Of a DNA stretch of 23,553 nt, positions 1 through 8,388 are shown in pieces. A program made the position numbers and the translations under genes. Numbering within the stretch: position 1 is the first letter of the stretch; every line of letters begins with the position of its first letter. The notes under the pieces were generated by a model. That model had not been told where the DNA came from, ran no database searches, and saw nothing but the letters and a program-made list of their open reading frames with translations. Source of the stretch: an uncultured Lachnoanaerobaculum sp. (GTDB lineage Bacteria > Bacillota > Clostridia > Lachnospirales > Lachnospiraceae); the NCBI GenBank assembly GCA_916720285.1, contig CAKAQP010000011.1:1-23553 (forward strand), read 5' to 3'.

Positions 1-60
1 ACTGACATTTTTCAGGGCTTCGAAACCGCCGGGATAGGTTTTGGAAACTTGTTCATGCAT
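1..60 (-). other. Possible fragment of an ABC ATPase N-terminus, or chimeric contig end
   Basis: Read on the minus strand, an ATG at 58-60 opens a frame giving MHEQVSKTYPGGFEALKNVS, which runs off the window edge. The pattern V-S-K-T-Y-P-G-G-x-x-A-L-K-N-V-S is typical of the first beta strands of ABC ATPases. The preceding in-frame residues F-L-Y recall the start of EttA-type ABC-F proteins. Its codons (CCC, GGC, GCC, CTG) are GC-rich and unlike the rest of the window. The opposite strand from about position 60 onward codes for a CAP domain, so two unrelated coding signals meet here. I infer an assembly or library chimera, or a recombination scar. The stretch is too short for certainty. Confidence 0.35.
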
Positions 61-62
61 AT

Positions 63-536
63 AGAGAAAGCCTTGGTTTACCTAAATTGTCATTCTCAAA
101 ATCTCTTACAGAAGTTGCAAGAGCACATGTACGTGATTCAAATACTTACACACCTGAGAATCAGATAGATTCAAGAGGTATGCAAGGGAATCTTCACAGC
201 TGGTCAGGAAACGGAAGTTGGACACGTTTAGTTTATACAAGAGATCATAACTACGCAAACGGTATGTGGAGTAAGCCAAGAGAAATTACCAATTACACAG
301 GAAACGGATATGAAATTTCTGCCCAATATAGTGGTTTGATAAGTCCTGAAACAGCATTTGGATTATGGAAGAACTCATCCGCACATAACGAAGTAATGAT
401 TACTAGTGGAATGTGGTCTGATTTAAAGACCATGGGTGTTTCTATTGACGGACATTATGCACATGTGTGGTTTGGCAGTGACACGGATCCTGACGGATAT
501 TATGATGTAGCAAACTATGATGTAATTCATCCATAA
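63..536 (+). CDS. CAP-domain (SCP/PR-1-like) protein, 5'-truncated
   Basis: This is the C-terminal part of a CAP/SCP superfamily protein, usually a secreted or surface protein in Gram-positives. A helix like R-E-S-L-G-L-P-K-L-S-F-S-K-S-L at the left end, a central W-K-N-S-S-A-H-N-E-V-M segment and a final A-H-V-W-F-G strand are the usual landmarks. A TTG at 87 could be taken as a start, but similarity continues to about position 63 and there is no ribosome binding site, so the true N-terminus, including any signal peptide, is missing. The frame is closed by TGA at 3-5, just past the suspect foreign stretch, which fits a junction near 55-65. Its molecular role cannot be told from this fragment. 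It is separated from the next gene by a terminator. Confidence 0.75.
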   Translation, partial: RESLGLPKLSFSKSLTEVARAHVRDSNTYTPENQIDSRGMQGNLHSWSGNGSWTRLVYTRDHNYANGMWSKPREITNYTGNGYEISAQYSGLISPETAFGLWKNSSAHNEVMITSGMWSDLKTMGVSIDGHYAHVWFGSDTDPDGYYDVANYDVIHP

Positions 537-565
537 TTAAAATTTGAATACCTTTATAATTGCTG

Positions 566-600
566 ACAGGCCTTTTGCTGATGCGAAAGGTCTGTTTTTT
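566..600 (+). terminator. Rho-independent terminator after the CAP-domain gene
   Basis: ACAGGCCTTT (566-575) pairs with AAAGGTCTGT (586-595) as a 10-bp stem with one G-U pair and a 10-nt loop, followed by a T run to 600. It lies 30 bp after the stop codon and separates this gene from the kinase-jet transcription unit. Confidence 0.85.
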
Positions 601-613
601 AGTAGAAAAAATA

Positions 614-622
614 TGATATAAT
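614..622 (+). promoter_or_regulatory. Extended -10 promoter of the kinase-jetABCD unit
   Basis: TGATATAAT (614-622) matches an extended -10 element (TGn plus TATAAT). No good -35 is visible at the usual distance, as expected for extended -10 promoters. It sits 32 bp ahead of the start codon at 655 and is the only clear promoter before the jet genes, so it probably drives the kinase and jetABCD together. Confidence 0.6.
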
Positions 623-654
623 CAGCATAGTTATTAAAAAAAGGAGAGACAGAT

Positions 655-1476
655 ATGAATGAAAATAAACAGATACTTCTTATTAATGATTTGGCGGGAT
701 ATGGTAAAGTAGCACTGTCAGCTATGATGCCTATATTCTCAAATATGGGATTTGAGATATTTACACTTCCTACAGCATTAGTATCAAATACTCTTGACTA
801 CGGTAAGTTTGAAATTCTAGATACTAAGGATTATATTCTAAATACTGTAAATGTATGGGAGCAACTCGGATTTACATTTGAATCTATAGCCCTCGGATTT
901 ATAGCTTCTGATGAAGAGGCAAGTATTTTGGCGGATTTTTGTTCCAAACAAAAAGAAAAAGGAAGTTTCATATTTGTTGATCCTATAATGGGAGATGACG
1001 GAAGCCTTTATAACGGTATATCAAAAGATGCTATAGAAAGTCGCAGGAGATTACTGAAATTTGCAGATCTTATAAAGCCCAATTATACAGAAGCCTGCCT
1101 TCTTACGGAAATGGAGTATAAGGACAGAGGAATTTCAAATAATGAAGAAGAACAATTACTTAGGAAACTTGCCGGAAAAAACAATGCTTCGGTAATTATC
1201 ACATCAGTGCCTTTTAATGATAAGAAATGCTGTATCGGATTTGACAGTAAGAAGGGGGAGAGCTTTAGGATAGAATATGATGAGATAGCTGTGCGTTTCC
1301 CGGGAACCGGAGATATATTCTCAGCAATTTTGGTAGGAGATATATTAAACGGGAAATCACTTTTAGATGCAACATCACATTCAATGGAAGTTGTAAAGAA
1401 AATGATTGAATTAAATATAGATAAGGCAGATAAGTACCGTGGTATACCGGTGGAGCAGTATTTGGAATTAATATAG
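655..1476 (+). CDS. Pyridoxal/pyridoxamine kinase-like protein (pfkB superfamily), divergent
   Basis: The 273-aa protein has the fold signature of ribokinase-superfamily B6-vitamer kinases. It starts with an N-D-L-A-G-Y-G strand and turn, has V-D-P-I-M-G-D-D-G near residue 105-115 and K-P-N-Y-T-E-A, and ends with the anion hole and catalytic base G-T-G-D (D220). The usual reaction is ATP-dependent phosphorylation of pyridoxal, pyridoxine or pyridoxamine. The substrate-side motif that reads S-T/N-H-T-G in typical family members is S-N-T-L-D here (44-48), so the histidine is absent and substrate preference may differ. A good AGGAG site (642-646) precedes ATG 655. Its stop (1474-1476) is one base from the jetA start, so the two are co-transcribed and probably translationally coupled. 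A second, more canonical paralogue lies at 21384-22223. Family is well supported, substrate is not. Confidence 0.85.
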   Translation: MNENKQILLINDLAGYGKVALSAMMPIFSNMGFEIFTLPTALVSNTLDYGKFEILDTKDYILNTVNVWEQLGFTFESIALGFIASDEEASILADFCSKQKEKGSFIFVDPIMGDDGSLYNGISKDAIESRRRLLKFADLIKPNYTEACLLTEMEYKDRGISNNEEEQLLRKLAGKNNASVIITSVPFNDKKCCIGFDSKKGESFRIEYDEIAVRFPGTGDIFSAILVGDILNGKSLLDATSHSMEVVKKMIELNIDKADKYRGIPVEQYLELI

Positions 1477-1477
1477 C

Positions 1478-2884
1478 ATGAATATTTTTGACGAAGTAGA
1501 TGAAAATCTGTTTAGACCTCTGATAGGGACAAATAAAAGAAAATATGTAGATATTCTTGCTCTCATCTGGGAAAAGTGCAAGCGAATGCCGATGTATGCT
1601 ATAGAAAAAAGTACAATCTTTGATATGGCGGAGGAATATCTCCTGGGACTTGATGAGAATGTCGAACTGGATATGGAAGAGCAGGAAGAGGCAAGTGGAA
1701 ATATAGCAGATATGAGGATTATTGCCGGAAGCTTTATAAGAAGACTTAGAGATACAGGGTGGCTTTTGGAAAAGCCGGGTGAATATGAGGATGAGGATAA
1801 TCTGGCAATTCATTATAAGGTGGTGCCTATATTGAAATCTTTTCAGGAGATTATCAGTCCTGCTATTATCACCTATAAGGGAAAGCTTTTTAAAATATAT
1901 TCGATGTTTGAACATATATCGGAACAGGGCAGCCCTTATGAAGGGGTTTTAAAAGAAGCTTCTGAGGATTTTGACAATCTGAATCAAGCTCTCAGGACAT
2001 TGGCGGCATCTATTGAAGACCATATAAATGATTTGACATTGGGAAAAAGTCCTGAAGAAATATTGGATTTTTTTGAGAGATATGAAGAAAAGATAGTTGT
2101 GGGATCATATCACAGATTTAAGACAAATGATAATCTGTTTTATTATAGAAGCAGTCTGTATGAGAGTCTGGATAGATGTGAAGATAATCTTTTTGATGCT
2201 TTAGTTCTGGATTATATGGATACCGAGCGTGTTGAAAGAGATGAGGCCGGTATAAAAATAAAAGAGATTATACAAAAGCTTCGTATGGATATAGAGGAAA
2301 TGGAAGCGATAATGCGAACTATTGATGACAGGCATATTTTATATAGAACCAGGGCAGTACAAAGAGCACAATTTTTGCTTCTGTCTGACGGAAGCAGTAA
2401 GAGTAAAATCAATAATATACTAAGATTTTATGCAAGTCGGATAAACAGTAAAGAGGATGTATATGACGAAGATGACAGCATTGCATCTGATATTTTTCAG
2501 ATATTCGGACAAAACTTCTTTGACTGCAACTCTCTTTCCACGCCTGTTAAAAAGAGAAAGCCTACGGCTATTGAATTTATGGATATTATTGAGGAACTGG
2601 ACGGGGAACTTATAAATGAGAAAAATCGCAAGATGATGGAATATATAAAAAATGCATTGACATCTGAAAATGTTAACAGATTCGCAAGAGATATACTAAG
2701 CGGAAATCATGCAGTGCAAATAAGTTCGGTATTTGAAAATAATCCGGATACTTTAATAAAAATCATAGGTCTGTATACCTATTCCAAGACTTCAGAAAGA
2801 GAGTATGATATAAGACTTAGAGATAATGTGGTGGAGTCAAATGGTGTGAGGTTCAAAGACTTTATTGTTGAGGAAAGAAGGTAA
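1478..2884 (+). CDS. jetA: Wadjet anti-plasmid system subunit JetA (MksF/kleisin-like)
   Basis: JetA is the kleisin-like subunit (counterpart of MukF/MksF) that bridges the SMC-like ATPase heads and recruits JetB. The 468-aa protein is rich in helices and acidic residues, starts M-N-I-F-D-E-V-D-E-N-L-F-R-P-L, and has a predicted winged-helix region in the first ~110 residues and a helical middle. I place it in the DUF5716-type JetA group from recollection, which would suggest Wadjet type III, but this needs an HMM. The identification rests mainly on the four-gene order and the unmistakable JetC and JetD partners. It begins one base after the kinase stop with only a weak ribosome binding site, which suggests coupling. 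Its TAA (2882-2884) shares the A with the jetB ATG. Confidence 0.82.
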   Translation: MNIFDEVDENLFRPLIGTNKRKYVDILALIWEKCKRMPMYAIEKSTIFDMAEEYLLGLDENVELDMEEQEEASGNIADMRIIAGSFIRRLRDTGWLLEKPGEYEDEDNLAIHYKVVPILKSFQEIISPAIITYKGKLFKIYSMFEHISEQGSPYEGVLKEASEDFDNLNQALRTLAASIEDHINDLTLGKSPEEILDFFERYEEKIVVGSYHRFKTNDNLFYYRSSLYESLDRCEDNLFDALVLDYMDTERVERDEAGIKIKEIIQKLRMDIEEMEAIMRTIDDRHILYRTRAVQRAQFLLLSDGSSKSKINNILRFYASRINSKEDVYDEDDSIASDIFQIFGQNFFDCNSLSTPVKKRKPTAIEFMDIIEELDGELINEKNRKMMEYIKNALTSENVNRFARDILSGNHAVQISSVFENNPDTLIKIIGLYTYSKTSEREYDIRLRDNVVESNGVRFKDFIVEERR

Positions 2885-3459
2885 TGGCAACAGATATAAA
2901 AGAAGAGATAGCTAATTATTTATTGAATAATTGTTTTCTGATGGGAACGGTGGATAATACGAGAGAGAAGTATTACTATGTTATAAATCATGAAGAAAGT
3001 TTCAGACAGATTTTTTTGCCTATCGGATATACTTTGGTCATTCATAGAAATTTGAGAGTTGTTCAGCTTATAAATAATTATGGCAGCGGAAGAATTGCAT
3101 TAAGGAAATATGAGAGCATTATCTTGCTTATTTTCAGACTCTTATATGTGGAAAAGAGAGAAAGTTTATCCACAAATGAAGACAGAATTTATGCTACCGT
3201 TGAGGAAATTAAAAATGAATATGAGAAGCTGAATTTGCCAAGAAAATTTGACAGAGCTTTTTTAGAGGAGTCCATAAGAAATATAAAAAGATATAATTTG
3301 ATACAGGTAGCAGATAAATTAGTTGATATGGATGCCAAAATACAGATTTATCCTTCCGTTATGCTTGCAATGCCTGATACCGATATTTCAAAAGCATATG
3401 ATGAAACTGTTAAGTTGCTTTCTCAATACGAAAATTCTGAAGAGGAGGATGAAGAATGA
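2884..3459 (+). CDS. jetB: Wadjet system subunit JetB (MksE-like wHTH protein)
   Basis: JetB is the small winged-helix (KITE) subunit that dimerises on the JetA kleisin, like MukE/MksE. The 191-aa protein has the family layout: an N-terminal helical domain, a middle with R-K-Y-E-S-I-I-L-L-I-F-R-L-L-Y, a second winged-helix region, and a very acidic tail (E-E-E-D-E-E). It resembles DUF4194/DUF6063-type JetB proteins, though the exact subfamily is not certain. It is preceded by a purine-rich AGGAAAGAAGG site at about 2871-2881. It overlaps jetA by one base and jetC by four (ATGA), so the three proteins are made together. Confidence 0.8.
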   Translation: MATDIKEEIANYLLNNCFLMGTVDNTREKYYYVINHEESFRQIFLPIGYTLVIHRNLRVVQLINNYGSGRIALRKYESIILLIFRLLYVEKRESLSTNEDRIYATVEEIKNEYEKLNLPRKFDRAFLEESIRNIKRYNLIQVADKLVDMDAKIQIYPSVMLAMPDTDISKAYDETVKLLSQYENSEEEDEE

Positions 3460-6400
3460 TAAGAATGACAAGACTTCATCTGATAAATTGGCATAATTTT
3501 CAAGATGATATTATAGATTTCAAAAATATCACATATCTTTTGGGCGTAAATGCAGTAGGAAAGACAACTATAGTGGATGCAATCAGGTATTGCCTCACCA
3601 CTAATAAGGACTTTAATACTGCCGGAAATAAAAAAAGCGGCAGAACTCTTTTAGGTTCGATTCACCAAAAACAGAGAGCGGAGGACAGTTATCTTCGTCC
3701 CGGTCATACAGTTTCATATATAGGTATTGAATTTTTAGATGAGGCTATTAAAAAGACTTTTGTAATAATAGCACGTGTGGAATCGGAAACTCCAAAGCAG
3801 GATCTTAGGGGAGTATATCAGGACTGGTATATTACAAAGCCCGGATATACCCTTGATGATATTCCTTTTTTCATAGAAAGAAAAGAGGGCAAGATTCCTG
3901 CTTCAAGAGAAGTTTTTAAGCTTGATAATAAGGGGATGGACAGGGCTTCAAATCAGGCTGATGCCAGAAGAAAAATCTGTCGTATGCTTGGTATAGGGGA
4001 GGCGGATTCTCCTATCGGAAAGAAGTTTAATGAAGTATTCCATATGGGTACAAGTCTGGAGGATATAAAGGATATAAGGGAGTTCATTTATACCTATATT
4101 TTACCGGAACCGGAGGTGAATATTGATTTTTTGCAAAAGGATATGATTGAGCTTGAAAGGTTGCAGGAAATACTTCAAGAGGCATCTGACAGAGAGGATT
4201 TATTAAAAGAGATAAATGAAAAAATAAAGAATGCAAGAGAACTTTTGGTTAAGGTGAAAATAAATGAGATATTGGTTGCATATGCAAATCTTCAAGGGAA
4301 TATAGAAGAAACAAATGAAAGAAAATATCTTATTGATGAGTGGGAAATAAGTTTATCTTTGTTGGAGGAAAAACTTACAGACCTTTCCTGTAGAGAATCA
4401 AAAGCCTCAGAACTCTTATATGAAGCACAAAGAGCAGCTGAAAGTAATGCTGAAAATAAGGAGATGCTCTCTCTTGAGAGTGAAAATAAAAATAATAAAG
4501 TTGAAGAGAAAAGACTTACAGAAGAAGCGGCAAAGTTTGATAATGTGGCTAAAGACTTATTTGTATTAAGGGATAAATTAAATAAGCTTGGATTTATTTT
4601 TGATATAGATAATTGCATAAGAGATGAAAATTGCTTTGAAGAAACAAAGATTGCAGAGATAAAAAGAATTGCTAAGATTTTTGCAGATATGGAAGAACAA
4701 ATAAAAAATTATGATGCAAAAATAAGGACTGATATAGCTAAGTTAAATGAGGAAGGCAATGGACTTTCAAATAAAATAAAATCACTTGAGTCAGGTGTGA
4801 TGTGTTATCCAAAAGAAGCAATATTTGTCAGAGACAAGATAAATGAGGCCTTGATTGAACAAAGCAAGAAGTCGGATGCCAGACTTTTGTGTGAGCTCTT
4901 ATATATGACGGACAAGAGCTGGCAGGATGCGGTGGAGAGCTACTTAAATACACAGAGATTTAATATCATTGTAGAACCTGATAATTATATTTTGGCAAAG
5001 AAAGTTTTTATCTCTTTGGGAGATAAGGTCAACGGTATAGGACTTATAGATACAAGGAAAATAAAGGATGTAGAATATAAGACGGAGAAAGACTCTTTTT
5101 TGGGGGATAAGATCGAATCTGAAAATATATATGCCAAGGCATATGCAAGGTTTGTGATGAAAGATGTTATCTGCTGCGAATCTTCAGATGATTTGGAGAA
5201 ATTTTCAAAGAGTGTTACTAAGGATAGACTTAGATTTCAAAGCTTTTGCTTACAGAGAATGGCAAAAAGAGAACATTTTATCGGTGTGGATGCCATTGAA
5301 AAGCAGTTAAAAGTCGCAAAAAAAGAACTTGTGGATATACAAAGCGGCTTGAAAAAGCTTGAAGATGCAAAGAAAAGCTTTGACTTGGTATACAACGGAT
5401 ATACAAGGTTTAGAGCCGGAGAGGGCTTTAGCAAGCTTGAAACGTATTGTGAATCAGGGAAAAAAGCTAAGGAGCTTGGAATAAAGATAGCAGATATAGC
5501 TAAGAAGATAGAAGAATTTAAGAAAAATCCTATATTGCTTGCAATGTATGACAGGGTCAAGGAATGCAAAAAGAATGTAAATGATATAAGAGATGAGATA
5601 ACGGATACCAAGGCAAAAAAGCAAAATATCAGCGATAATATAAGAAAATCAAATCTGATTATAGAAGAGCTTAAAAATAATCTGGAAGAGCTTAAAACTG
5701 TATATGAAAACAGTATAAAAGGATATTCGGAGTTTGCACTTGATGTGGAAAAGAAATATTTGAATGAAAGAAAGTCTAAAAAAGCTTTCGCTATTGCATA
5801 TAATTTTTCAAATCGTATGGTACAGGATAATATAGCATTAAACAGCTATTTAAATCAGGAATTGATACCTTTGCAACAAAAGTATACCGCTACATACACT
5901 TGTGACTACGCAATAGGTTTGGAAGGGGCGAATCGGTACATGCAAGAATACCTTACTCTGCAAAATATTGAGCTGGAAAGACATAAGAATGAACTTGCAC
6001 AGGCTCAAATTCGCTGTAAGGACAGATTTCGCAAGGAAGTGCTGTTTAGGATGAAGGATGATATCTTAAGGGCAAGGCAGCAGTTTAAGCAAATAAATCG
6101 TGTTATGGAAAATCTGGAATATGGTGAGGAAAGCTACAGATTCGGCATTGACAAGAGCAAAGATAAAGAACTGGGACTTTTCTACGATATTATTATGGAT
6201 AAGGACAATCAGCAAATTGACAGAGAAAATGATATGCTTGCATATATGGCTGAGGTAAATAAGTCAGAGGTATTTGAAAGTCAGATTGATGACTTTATGA
6301 GTAGAATAATGATAGATGTGGAAGAGCATGCAAAACAAAATCTAACAGGTCAAAAGTCAAAGGCAAAGAGTATGGGAATGTATGTGGATTATAGGACTTA

Positions 6401-6782
6401 TCTGGACTATGATATTATTATAAAAAATTCAGTGACAGAGAAGGAAGTTGCATTATCAAAGGTAAGCGGTGAGGGGAGCGGTGGAGAAAATCAAGCACCG
6501 TTTTATGTAGCAATATGTTCGTCACTTTTGCAAATTTATGAGCAAAGCAAGGAAGAATCTATGAGGTTGATATTGTTGGATGAGGCATTTAACAATATGA
6601 CCAGCGATAGAATCGAGCCTATGATGAACATGTTTAAGAAGTTAAATTTGCAACTGGTGCTTATAGCAACAGCAGAGAAGGCTACATCGATTTTACCATA
6701 TTGCGATATTACCTACTCAATAGTTAAATCAGGAAACAGAAATGCAATACGAGCCTTTGAGAGGTTGGATGATGGATTATAG
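3456..6782 (+). CDS. jetC: Wadjet system SMC-like ATPase JetC (MksB-like)
   Basis: JetC is the motor: an SMC/Rad50/MukB-type ATPase whose dimer extrudes DNA loops. The 1108-aa protein has a Walker A G-V-N-A-V-G-K-T-T at residues 30-38 and an ABC signature-like S-G-E-G-S-G-G-E at 1004-1011, followed by the JetC-typical N-Q-A-P-F-Y-V. Its Walker B is L-I-L-L-D-E-A-F with D1042-E1043. Long charged coiled coils occupy roughly 230-450 and 600-900, with a compact hinge-like globular part near 450-590 (E-L-L-Y-M-T-D-K-S-W-Q-D-A-V-E). All ATPase residues look intact, so it should be active. A strong AGGAGG (3443-3448) sits 7 bp before ATG 3456. The reading frame is undamaged over its full length. Confidence 0.93.
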   Translation: MIRMTRLHLINWHNFQDDIIDFKNITYLLGVNAVGKTTIVDAIRYCLTTNKDFNTAGNKKSGRTLLGSIHQKQRAEDSYLRPGHTVSYIGIEFLDEAIKKTFVIIARVESETPKQDLRGVYQDWYITKPGYTLDDIPFFIERKEGKIPASREVFKLDNKGMDRASNQADARRKICRMLGIGEADSPIGKKFNEVFHMGTSLEDIKDIREFIYTYILPEPEVNIDFLQKDMIELERLQEILQEASDREDLLKEINEKIKNARELLVKVKINEILVAYANLQGNIEETNERKYLIDEWEISLSLLEEKLTDLSCRESKASELLYEAQRAAESNAENKEMLSLESENKNNKVEEKRLTEEAAKFDNVAKDLFVLRDKLNKLGFIFDIDNCIRDENCFEETKIAEIKRIAKIFADMEEQIKNYDAKIRTDIAKLNEEGNGLSNKIKSLESGVMCYPKEAIFVRDKINEALIEQSKKSDARLLCELLYMTDKSWQDAVESYLNTQRFNIIVEPDNYILAKKVFISLGDKVNGIGLIDTRKIKDVEYKTEKDSFLGDKIESENIYAKAYARFVMKDVICCESSDDLEKFSKSVTKDRLRFQSFCLQRMAKREHFIGVDAIEKQLKVAKKELVDIQSGLKKLEDAKKSFDLVYNGYTRFRAGEGFSKLETYCESGKKAKELGIKIADIAKKIEEFKKNPILLAMYDRVKECKKNVNDIRDEITDTKAKKQNISDNIRKSNLIIEELKNNLEELKTVYENSIKGYSEFALDVEKKYLNERKSKKAFAIAYNFSNRMVQDNIALNSYLNQELIPLQQKYTATYTCDYAIGLEGANRYMQEYLTLQNIELERHKNELAQAQIRCKDRFRKEVLFRMKDDILRARQQFKQINRVMENLEYGEESYRFGIDKSKDKELGLFYDIIMDKDNQQIDRENDMLAYMAEVNKSEVFESQIDDFMSRIMIDVEEHAKQNLTGQKSKAKSMGMYVDYRTYLDYDIIIKNSVTEKEVALSKVSGEGSGGENQAPFYVAICSSLLQIYEQSKEESMRLILLDEAFNNMTSDRIEPMMNMFKKLNLQLVLIATAEKATSILPYCDITYSIVKSGNRNAIRAFERLDDGL

Positions 6783-7983
6783 TAAGGATATTTTAAATAC
6801 TTTAGTTGATATGTATGAAAGAAGAGAGGGCTATATAAAGGAGCCTTCTTCTTTACGTGCAATACAAATAGATATAAAAAAGACCTACCCGGAATATGTG
6901 GACAGATACGATCACAATGCGTATAAGGATATAAATGCAGCCATAGAAAAGTTGATAAATGAAGGATTGATAATATCAAAGCTTGAATCCACAGGTAGCT
7001 ACAGTAAGGTTAGATTAAACATTAATAGCATATCCGATTGCTATAAGAAATTAAACAGAAAAAGTATTCCGGAGCAATGTGAATATATAAAACAAATTCT
7101 GTCCTCATTTGAAAACAGTAAGTATAGGTTGCTAAATAGCATAATATCCGACTGGATGAATCTGGCTGTTAACTATAGGAAGCTGCCATATGATTTAAAA
7201 TATGACGGTAAAAGGTTAAAAGATATACTTACAATATTGGAAGCTGTATTTAAGATAGAAAAAGAAAGCTACATCAGAAATTTCTCAACTGCGGTATTCA
7301 AAGATTCAAAGAGATTTCAAAAAGAATTTAAGCCCTGTATAGAGAATATATTATTTGATTATACGGATGATCCTATAGAAAAAGATAAGATACTTGAATA
7401 TTATAATTTGTATGAGAATCCTACATTTGTATATATAAAGGGAGATGTGATAATAAGTTTTGAAAATTCTACAATATATGCCGGGGAGTTACCGGATGGA
7501 ATAGCTCTCTCCAATGCTTCACTTAAAAGAATAAGGAATATAAAGGTACTTACAAAAGCTGTTATTACAGTGGAAAATCTGACTACATATCATGATGAAA
7601 ATAAGAAAGAAGCGGTATATATCTATCTTGGAGGATATCACAATAAATCAAAGGAAGAATTACTTGAAAAAATATATAAAGATAATAAATCCTGTGAATA
7701 TCTACATGAGGGGGATATAGATATCTACGGATTTTTAATACTTGAAAACTTAAAAGAGAAAACAGGTATACCGTTTAAGCCTCTCCTTATGGATATAAAT
7801 ACATTGAAAAGATTTTATGAAGCAGGAATATACAAGGAACTTAATATATCAGATATCAGAATGATTGAGAAAAACAGAGAAAACCTTAAAGAGTATTCAG
7901 AAGTATTGGATTTTATGCTTTTAAATAATTGTAAGGTTGAGCAGGAGTCTTTAAGGGCTGTACGATTACCGGAAGACAGTTAG
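6772..7983 (+). CDS. jetD: Wadjet system nuclease subunit JetD (Toprim-like)
   Basis: JetD is the topoisomerase VI/Spo11-like nuclease that cuts the small circular DNA that JetABC has enclosed. The N-terminal ~190 residues match the DNA-arm region (DUF3322-like). The C-terminal DUF2220 Toprim-type domain keeps its acidic metal ligands: E268 in V-E-N-L-T-T-Y-H, and D315 and D317 in E-G-D-I-D-I-Y-G, followed by the family tail L-L-M-D-I-N-T-L-K-R-F-Y. I chose ATG 6772 (403 aa) because GAGAGG (6759-6764) is 7 bp upstream and the protein then starts M-D-Y-S-K-D-I-L. ATGs at 6742 and 6769 are in frame alternatives. It overlaps jetC by 11 bp. The system is complete, with no frameshift. Confidence 0.88.
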   Translation: MDYSKDILNTLVDMYERREGYIKEPSSLRAIQIDIKKTYPEYVDRYDHNAYKDINAAIEKLINEGLIISKLESTGSYSKVRLNINSISDCYKKLNRKSIPEQCEYIKQILSSFENSKYRLLNSIISDWMNLAVNYRKLPYDLKYDGKRLKDILTILEAVFKIEKESYIRNFSTAVFKDSKRFQKEFKPCIENILFDYTDDPIEKDKILEYYNLYENPTFVYIKGDVIISFENSTIYAGELPDGIALSNASLKRIRNIKVLTKAVITVENLTTYHDENKKEAVYIYLGGYHNKSKEELLEKIYKDNKSCEYLHEGDIDIYGFLILENLKEKTGIPFKPLLMDINTLKRFYEAGIYKELNISDIRMIEKNRENLKEYSEVLDFMLLNNCKVEQESLRAVRLPEDS

Positions 7984-8086
7984 AATATTCAAAGTAGTAT
8001 ATAATTTTATTGTCAAGTCTGAATTCTTAGATTTGATACGAAACAGCAAAGTGCATAAATTTTATGTTTTAAAAGACTTGTCAACA

Positions 8087-8201
8087 TTATCCACATTTTT
8101 ATCCACAAAAATAGTTGGTTTTGCAGGTCCCGGAAAGCTAATAAATAGGCTGTTTCCAAGTTATAAACCGACTTATCCACAATTTGGGTGCTTTATCCCC
8201 A
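8087..8201 (+). promoter_or_regulatory. Cluster of four DnaA boxes
   Basis: Perfect TTATCCACA consensus sites lie at 8087-8095, 8099-8107 and 8173-8181, and the near-match TTATCCCCA lies at 8193-8201. All four are in the same orientation. The first pair and the second region are symmetrical in style: boxes 1 and 2 start 12 bp apart, boxes 3 and 4 start 20 bp apart. The perfect 9-mer is rare by chance, so three within 95 bp is strong evidence for DnaA binding. dnaA itself is not in the window. It could be a replication-linked or DnaA-titrating site, or regulate hpf. Confidence 0.75.
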
Positions 8202-8359
8202 TAGAGTAAAGATTGTATTTGAGATAAATTTGTAGATTTTATGTGCTAAAATATATAAAAGTGCAATTTTACTCGGAAAATACAATTGAATAAAAATTTA
8301 ATAAAAATCATATTAGTTGAAAAATTTAATCAAATTGACAGTACAATTATAAATTTAAA

Positions 8360-8388
8360 TTGAATTTTTGTTTACAAAGTGGTATACT
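8360..8388 (+). promoter_or_regulatory. hpf promoter (sigma-A type)
   Basis: TTGAAT (8360-8365), a 17-bp spacer and TATACT (8383-8388) form a good vegetative promoter. Transcription should begin near 8395. AAAGGAG (about 8406-8412) precedes ATG 8423. Confidence 0.7.

Noticed and set aside
1265..1915. Minus-strand open frame of 216 aa across the kinase and jetA
   Set aside because: It is the antisense shadow of two well-supported genes, with low-complexity hydrophobic content and no ribosome binding site.
5237..5611. Minus-strand serine/phenylalanine-rich frames within jetC, and similar ones elsewhere
   Set aside because: They mirror lysine- and glutamate-rich coding DNA on the other strand and show no domain.
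655..7983. Defence island or mobile element around the Wadjet genes
   Set aside because: No integrase, transposase, tRNA, direct repeat or other defence gene is visible on either side.
8014..8036. Terminator for the jet unit
   Set aside because: The 7-bp hairpin is imperfect and has no T run after it.
8368..8388. Sigma-B-type promoter (GTTTAC ... GGTATA) for hpf
   Set aside because: The spacing is too short for sigma-B. The TTGAAT-17-TATACT pair explains the region better.
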